A DNA stretch of 64,000 bases, from contig CM070722.1 in the NCBI GenBank assembly GCA_036346275.1, positions 59,557,524 to 59,621,523 on the forward strand. The letters are read 5' to 3'. A program made the position numbers and the translations under genes. The DNA comes from Otatea glauca. Lineage: Eukaryota; Streptophyta; Magnoliopsida; Poales; Poaceae. Shown here piece after piece: positions 57,690-64,000 of the stretch (position 1 is the first letter of the stretch; every line of letters starts with the position of its first letter). A model generated the notes under the pieces. That model searched no databases. It saw nothing but the letters and a program-made list of their open reading frames with translations, and was not told where the DNA came from.

Positions 57690-57839
57690 CATGTATGAAG
57701 CAGTGTCCATTATGCATACTTTTAGCTGAACAAAATAGCTTCATTTCACTCTCCAGACTGCAGTAGAATTCTGGAAGTGCGCTAATTTCTTGCAGGCTGA
57801 ATGGATGACATGCTCAGTAGCGTGTCCCTGTCCCTAGTT

Positions 57840-59448
57840 CTATTCTGTCAACTTAACGAGCTTCTTGCCAATATTTTCGCCACGGAACAGCGCTACGAAA
57901 GCCGACGGGACGCTCTCCAGGCCGTCGGAGATATCCTCGACCACCTCGATTTTGCCCTGACGGATCCAGCCTCCGATGACCCCAACGAACTCGTCGAACC
58001 TCGTCAGGAAATCCCAGGCGAAGAACCCCCTAATGGTGATGCGCTTGTAGATCATCTCCAGCAGGTCCGGCACGGCGCGCCTCCCGGTGTTGGAGTACTC
58101 TGAGATCACGCCGCAGAGGGCGACCCGTCCGTACGTGTTCATGTTGGCCAGCACGGCCTCCAGCATAACGCCGCCGACGTTTTCGAAGTATATGTCGATT
58201 CCGTCGGGGAAGTACCTGTCAGATGTTAGAAACGCATGGAACTCACATTTTAGCGGACTATGAGCACATGTTTGATATGTTTTGGTAAGAGCATGAACTC
58301 AGAGCTGACCTCTGCAGTGCTAATTTCAGGTCAGGCTCCTCCTTGTAGTTGAAAGCGTCATCAAATCCCAGCTTGTCTTTCAGCAAGTCTACCTGTGAAT
58401 CGTTTTAAAAAAAATGGTCTGAATTGAACAATGAATTTTGTGATCAGAATATCATTGATTTCAGTTACTCTGAATTTTCTTGAATTGAGTGGTAGATAAT
58501 AAGAATCTGTCTCCATCCTACTACATGAAAGTGACCATTTATATCCCTTCTATTCATTCCTTATTATACCACCCACAAATTAACTAGTCCAAAATAGATA
58601 AACTCTTCTGTTCCAAAATAGGAAAAATAGTGTAATTAGTATCTTTTATGCCAGCACCTTGGTTTTGCTGCCGGCGCACCCGACGACGTAGCAGCCAGCG
58701 AGCTTGGCGAACTGGCCGACGAGGCTGCCGACGGAGCCCGACGCCGCCGACACGAACACCTTCTCCCCTCTCTGCGGCTTGCACACCTCGTAGAACCCGC
58801 CGTACGCCGTCATCCCGCTCGTTCCTGCAGCTCGCCGCAACACGCACACACGCGCCAACACTGAAGATCCAAGAAAAAGGAAAAAGAAACACGAAAAAAA
58901 ATCCGTGCAAAGTGTCTGTGTGTCCAGGAGAGGACGCAACTGGTCACCTAGCACGCTGAGGTGGTACGACAGGGGGAACCCGGACGTATCTATCTTGGAC
59001 ATGAGCATGCCGGGATGCGGCCGGAACAGGGTGTAGTCCTCCCACGCGAGCATGCCTGCCACCACGTCGCCTTCCTTGTACTCCGCGCTCGCCGACGCCA
59101 CCACCTCGCCGGCTCCGTACGTAGTAATCCTCTTTACAAACAAAACCAGAAAGTGTCGATAAAAATATATGGTTCAGCATTGCTGCGGGGAGAACGAGAC
59201 AGACGGGCCGCTCGTTGGTGGTCAATTACCTCGCCGGGCACGATGCCGTCGACGGCGAGGTGGGACGCGCTGCGGCGCTTCATGCGGTTGAGCTGGTAGG
59301 GGTCGACGCTCACGTACAGGTTCCTGACCAGAACCTCGCCCGACTCCGGCGCCCATCTCACCTGCGCTGCCTTCACTTCGAAGACGGCCTCCGACGGGAA
59401 CCCCTCGACGTGGTGCCTGATGGCGACATACCGGCTCTCGACCTCCAT
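57840..59448 (-). CDS. NADPH-dependent 2-alkenal / double-bond reductase
   Basis: Five exons on the minus strand (59448-59230, 59131-58948, 58824-58658, 58392-58310, 58215-57840) join in frame to 342 residues, the usual size of this medium-chain reductase group. The N-terminal substrate domain contains VRNLYVSVDPYQLNRMK, and the cofactor domain has GTSGMTAYGGF (from 135) and the AASGSVG nucleotide-binding turn (161-167) with GCAGSKTK. YFPDGIDIYFENVGG, GRVALCGVISEYS and the C-terminal GENIGKKLVKLTE are typical. Like Arabidopsis AER, members lack zinc and use NADPH to reduce the alpha,beta double bond of reactive carbonyls from lipid peroxidation; some reduce phenylpropanoid aldehydes. Substrate cannot be decided from sequence. 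Exon 2 uses an AAG acceptor, slightly unusual but supported by frame and similarity. It sits between a broken copy downstream and a relic upstream. Confidence 0.94.
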
Positions 59449-59856
59449 CGACCGCCGCTCTCGATCGATCGGCAAGAACAATGTGGATTGTAGAGAGGAA
59501 CGAAGACTAGCTACCTGCAGACACTGGCCGCTTGTCAAGAACAACTAGTGCACAATATGTAATGCACGTTGTAGAATAAGACTGGCTTGGTCGGGGTATT
59601 GATGTGGATGCGGTTCGATAGATCCAATGAAGACGATAATGGCTCAGAGCTTAGGTTAGATGCCGTGGGAGGGGTTTAGGCAGAGATGCTCTTCTAAGCA
59701 ATTCGGACGTACTCCAAGATAGGAACCACTCCGGCCAAAAAATTGGCATTGCCAACTTTCTATGGATTTTATATCACTAAACTTTATCACAAACGTAGTA
59801 AAAGGTAGTGCACAAGTGTTCTCGTTGATGAGATGGTTTTCACGTATGTTTTTTTA

Positions 59857-60924
59857 AAAGTATATCAGGAGCTCTGCTTTACATTAAACGAGAAATCAAG
59901 AGGACAAGCACAAGAACGCTGAACTGAAGAAGCGATCTGCCAAGGTTCAGAGAGAACCGCAGCCCGGCGAAGTTGCAAAGAGGTTAAGGTGATTACAACA
60001 TAGCGACCGAAAATAAAGGAATACTAAGAGTTCCAGATCGCTAGGCCTGACTTGAGAGCTGCTGAAACGCCAAAGTTGTTGCCTTGCGCTGAAAGAGCCA
60101 ACGTCCCTGGCCGCAGGGAGGTGAATAAAGAAAAGTGCATTTTGTCAAGCATTTCCCAATACGGCTCGTCAGCTTTGAATATTTTCGGCAATGCTTTCAA
60201 AGACCAACTGCACTGTTTAATATGAGCTGTTGAACATCCTGTTGTTTCGTTCTTTCTATAAGTTCTAAAAGGTGTAGATAAGAATCCCGTCGATCTCCTT
60301 GCTAATCTGAGAAGCTGTGTTTAGATAGATATCGTCCCACCATGTAGACAAACTGATAACCAAGACACACGAATGAGAAACAGTCGTAGTGGGTTGCATC
60401 CAATAAAAGACCTTCCTCTAAACCTGCCTAGTGAATGGGCAAGTAAGGATGAGATAGGTGGCTGTCTCTGGTTCCGCTCCGCATAGCGTTTGTAACGTGC
60501 TACATGGCCATCTCCTAAACTATAATTTGTCAGCCGTCAGAATACGATCCTGAACCAATAACCACGTAAAGAATCTGCATCTTCCTTTTGCGTTGGCCCG
60601 CCAGATCTTTTTGTGTGCGTGATCCACGAGTGAACCATGGAACTGCATCACGTACGCTGATATAGACCAATATTGTCCATTTCCAAGTGAGTTCATCTTG
60701 CACCTCAGTGTTCAAGGAGACATGCCTAATGGCCTGCCAAAGACAAACCACCTCGTCCAGTTGCGTTTCTGTTGTGTTTCTACGGAGGGGCCAAAGCCAA
60801 TTCAAGCCGGTTAGCTCCTCTGCATCGATCGTCCTCTTCTCCGGGTTAACCTAAAGCATTCCGAAGCCAGGTGTTGTGGAGCAATTCCGTTTAGCCACGC
60901 GTCTGTCCAGAAGTCTATCCTGGT
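59857..60924 (-). mobile_element. 5-prime truncated LINE with zf-RVT domain remnant
   Basis: Minus-strand translation of 60800-60230 yields the C-terminal zinc-binding region found after plant LINE reverse transcriptases: KRKMQILYV in one frame and CRFFTWLLVQDRILTADKL, then CGAEPETATYLILTCPFTRQ with its C...H...C spacing, in the adjacent frame, interrupted by several stops. It is flanked by TCACGTATGTTTTTTTA (59840-59856) and TCACATATGTTTTTTTA (60925-60941), a 17-bp TSD with one difference. The T-run at the left is the poly(A) end. The paralogous sequence near 57530 has no insertion. Confidence 0.88.
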
Positions 60925-60949
60925 CACATATGTTTTTTTAGAAGTGCTT

Positions 60950-61276
60950 CAATACTTTTCTTTTTGACAGTTACACAAATATTAAAGCGTGAATGAATGT
61001 TAGATAGTGATTACTTACCCTTTCGCTTGCTTCAAGATTTATGCAATTTGTATTGGAAGGGAGAGCATTGAAGCACTGCTCATGTTTTTTTTATATGATT
61101 AATCTCTATGTTTCCTTATTTTCCTAATTTTTATGTGCGGAGATTTTTTTATATGAGTAATCTCCCAATACAAGTTGCACAAATCTTGAAACAAGTGAAA
61201 AAGTAAGTAGTCACCACCTACTATTCATTTATGTTTTAATATTTGTGCTACTGTCAAGAAGAAAAACATGGAAACA
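60950..61276. repeat. Inverted repeat (hairpin) with arms of about 110 bp
   Basis: The left arm (about 60955-61065: TTCTTTTTGACAGT, CACAAATATTAAA, ATAGTGATTACTTA, CTTGTTTCAAGATTT-like, AATTTGTATTGG) pairs with the right arm (61160-61276: CCAATACAAGTTG, AAATCTTGAAACAAG, AAGTAAGTAGTCAC, TTTAATATTTGTG, ACTGTCAAGAAGAAAA). Loop about 90 bp. It could be a MITE or a small-RNA-producing foldback. No TSD was fixed. Confidence 0.7.
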
Positions 61277-61651
61277 CAGTGCGTACCTTTTTTTTTTTTC
61301 GGTGCATTAGTTGATGGTACGTATATTTGTAAAGCGACTTATGATTTCTTAAGTGTAAGTCATATTTTGACATTAGATCAGATCAAAATAAAACAGACTA
61401 CATCTCGAAAAATCAAGCTGCTTACAAATAGCAAATTCGTTAGTTAATCATCTTTAAGTCTCAACAACAAGAGATCAGTTGATCAAATCCCAAAAAATAT
61501 ATAAATAAAATTATAAACATGTAACTACTGTGGTCTTTCGTCACGGACACGGTATACACACGGCTGGAGTGCTGGTCCTGCTGAACTAGCTAGCTACTGG
61601 TTAGCTGGTTATTTGCTTCGGCGAGCACTAACCTATCAATTTACAATCTAC

Positions 61652-61929
61652 GGGTCTATTTGGTTCAGATACTAATGTTGTTATATTTAGTCATAGTTTT
61701 TACTAAAGTTGTTTAAGGTTAGGTTATCAAAATTGAATCCACACTTTGGTTAGGAAAATGAATTTTGCCACACTTTTTTTTGAGTCAATTACACGTAGGA
61801 ATTAGATGGCAAGACGAAATCTTGCCATAGGTGTGGGTATGAAACAAATGAAGGTCTAAGTTGATTAAACTTGTCTAACTTAAAACGTAATAAAATATGA
61901 CAAAGTTTAGTTATGAACCAAATAGACTC
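61652..61929. mobile_element. Tourist-like MITE
   Basis: Inverted ends GGGTCTATTTGGTTCA and, reversed, GAGTCTATTTGGTTCA, one difference in 16. This is the PIF/Harbinger-derived Tourist terminus seen throughout grasses. A three-base TSD could not be confirmed. Confidence 0.78.
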
Positions 61930-62094
61930 AGTACTTTTGTACCTCTATACATCAGTGCTGGAGCCGGCATAGTTTGTCCAAAGATGGCCCACAGTGCATC
62001 GAGAATATCACTGCTTTATAATCTTTTATTGACTTGTATTGTTTGATTCAAAGAACAAATCGAAATTATAAATCTAACACAAAACATGTGATTG

Positions 62095-62370
62095 CCTGAT
62101 GGCGACGTACCTCCTCTCGACCTCCATCGGTGGCCACTCTAAATCGTCAAGAGCACCATGTGGATTGCAGCCTTTGTAGGAGAACGAGACTAGCTACCAG
62201 TCACTAGCTGCTCGGCAAGAACAAGTAAACAACATATAATAATGCAGGTTGCAGAATAAGACCAAGGTAAAATATTTGGATGCCGTTCGTTAGATCCAAT
62301 GATGAGGACGAGAGGGGAGAGAACTAGGTTAGAAGATACCGACCTAGGGCTTTAGGCAGAGATGCTCTTC
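62095..62370 (-). pseudogene. Third reductase copy, only the start of exon 1 plus promoter
   Basis: From the ATG at 62127 the minus strand reads MEVERRYVAIRQ, the reductase N-terminus, then homology stops at about 62092. Upstream, 62130-62370 matches the upstream DNA of the intact gene (CATGTGGATTG, GACTAGCTACC, GTTAGATCCAATGA, GGCAGAGATGCTCTTC). So the promoter side of a third tandem unit survives without a gene body. Confidence 0.85.
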
Positions 62371-62689
62371 AAATCATTTCGTCATCTTGCAAATTTCGTG
62401 TTGCCTGATTTGGCACTGAGCGTACAAAAGTGATGGAAAAGCTTGTACTCCAAATGGGAACCACCTCCTGTCCAAAGTAGACATGGGGTTATATATTTTA
62501 CGGTTTGCAATATGCAACCTTTTAATATGAGCCTTTACGACAAAAACATACTCACTCTGTGTAAGAATACACGACGTTTTGAAATTTGGTGTGGTCTCTA
62601 ACATGTAAATTTGGCCGTCACTTTTTTGTGCGAACTAGCCGAATTTCCCGCTCAACTACACGGCTAGTTACAATAAATATAGAGTAATA

Positions 62690-63545
62690 CTTCTGCACGC
62701 TATATCGTTGGAATTGATTTCAACTGTATAGCATGTTTCATTGGGTTTCAATCACGTCTATAAATATTTCGTAGGTTTCATAAAAGTTTCAAATGGGTTT
62801 TATAAATGTTTCAGTATGTCTCAAAAAATTTCAATGAGTTTTTAATATGAAACTACAAATTTTGTCCAGTTTCAAATATGAAATTTGATTTAAAATGAGA
62901 TTAAAAAAATTAACTGAGTTTTAAGAGGCTAACTTCAAAGTTTCACAGATTCCAAGGAAAAACAAATGAAAACCAGTTTCATATGAGTTTCATGAGATTC
63001 GCGAAATATTCAAAAAATCAAGCATGTTTCACAGAGTTCGCATATCTGGCTGAAACACTATGAAACCTCATGAAACTTATATATGAAACTTAGTCCTGAA
63101 ACATGAACCTACTGAAACATAATTGTACAAACTATCAATACATGATGAAACTGTAAACTTAGACGTGAAACTATGTGATAAAACCTCATGAAACGTATTA
63201 ATAAAACGTTCGTGGAACATCATGAAACTTATCCGTGAAAATTTATGATACTTGAACCTATTGTAACTTATGAAGCATCGAGAAACTTATTTCGTGAAAC
63301 TTTATGAAACTTATCTATGAAACGTTGTGAAACTTAGTCGTGAACTCATGAAACCTTGGAAAAATTAAACATGAAATCTACTGAAAAATAGTCGTAAAAA
63401 CTATCAAATACCTGATAAAACTGTAAACTTACACATGAAACTATGTGATGAAACCTCATAAAACGTATTAATGAAACGTCATAAAACTTAGCACTGAATC
63501 TTTCTAAAAATACATGAAACCTGATGAACTTAATGAAACATCAAT
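62690..63545. repeat. Degenerate array of GAAAC-containing words
   Basis: The words ATGAAACTTA, TGAAACCTCATGAAAC, GTGAAACTTTATGAAAC and the reverse form GTTTCAT/GTTTCA recur dozens of times at 10-25 bp spacing. From 62740 to 62870 the plus strand carries TTTCA-type words and after about 63050 GAAAC-type words, so the array switches orientation. A longer unit (ATGATGAAACTGTAAACTTA) recurs at about 63141 and, varied, 63410. Confidence 0.75.
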
Positions 63546-64000
63546 CTAGCCTACAGAAAAATGAGAGCCAATCCATCACAGAACGACCAATCGGCACTAA
63601 CAGCCCAACCCCATTAATTTCTGATTAATATATGTACCAATCATATGTGCAAATTAGCTAAGAATCGACCGACAAGTTGCTATATACTGGCCAAAAAGAA
63701 TGAGACGATCATTAATACGTTTCATTAGGTATCCTACATATAACGGCACGCACCACTTTTGTCAATATGTATTTACAAGATCAGCAGATACAAAGCTAAA
63801 ATAAAAAAGTTAATTGCGAACATATCAAAGTGAAGCAGTAGAAGTGAGAGAACAGCAACGCTAGTTAGAGTGGAGTACTCCACTATGCTGCTGGCTATAG
63901 TACTGACCTACATGAGACTGTACCGTTAGAAAGACCGTTCCCTGGTATTTCTGATAAATATAATGATACCAATTCCACATGACCGATCTAATTAGTCCTT
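63546..64000. other. Intergenic DNA to window end
   Basis: No gene, RNA or defined repeat recognised. Confidence 0.4.

Noticed and set aside
1..64000. tRNA, rRNA and snoRNA genes
   Set aside because: I looked for cloverleaf signatures and conserved rRNA words and found none; the TGGTAT(C/T)A words near 690 and 10152 are retroelement primer-binding sites, not tRNA genes.

Overview
The window is nuclear DNA of a grass (Poaceae). The signs are intron-containing plant genes with GC-rich first exons, a Brittle1-type plastid carrier, and dense grass-type transposon debris (gypsy and small LTR elements, Mutator-like foldback MITEs, hAT elements, Stowaway and Tourist MITEs, a truncated LINE). No bacterial, organellar or viral gene organisation is visible. 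I cannot name the species from sequence alone.

Layout. 1-1159: degenerate gag and the 5-prime LTR of a minus-strand gypsy element running off the left edge. 1160-14290: gene-free repeats, including a 1.4-kb foldback (3681-5125), a degenerate tandem family (5210-8560), a Mutator-like MITE (7325-7861) and a non-coding LTR element (9899-13759) nested in an older element. 14300-17148: a hairpin MITE directly upstream of the promoter of an intact five-exon Alba-domain gene. 17317-22085: two copies of one large non-coding element. 22097-25490: unresolved DNA ending in a broken receptor-like cytoplasmic kinase fragment. 26190-28599 (minus): an intact three-exon Brittle1-like mitochondrial-carrier-family gene. 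29500-45700: mostly repeats, including an LTR element that carries a Ran-binding-protein-1 fragment (39409-42335). 45799-53292 (plus): an intact four-exon glycosyltransferase-14 gene whose 5.4-kb third intron holds four transposons, one nested in another. 54065-62370 (minus): an alkenal/double-bond reductase cluster with one pseudogene, one intact five-exon gene and one short exon-1 relic, interrupted by a MITE and a LINE. 62690-63540: a degenerate GAAAC-rich array.

The four intact genes are Alba (RNA/DNA binding), BT1-like (nucleotide or ADP-glucose transport), GT14 (Golgi glycan synthesis) and the reductase (detoxification of reactive carbonyls). They are separate plant transcription units, not a pathway cluster. 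The noteworthy content is transposon biology: many insertions can be delimited by target-site duplications, at least one element has captured a host gene, and two elements sit in an intron and a promoter where they could affect expression. Exon boundaries were derived by hand from GT/AG sites, reading-frame continuity and family similarity; no alignment software was available.
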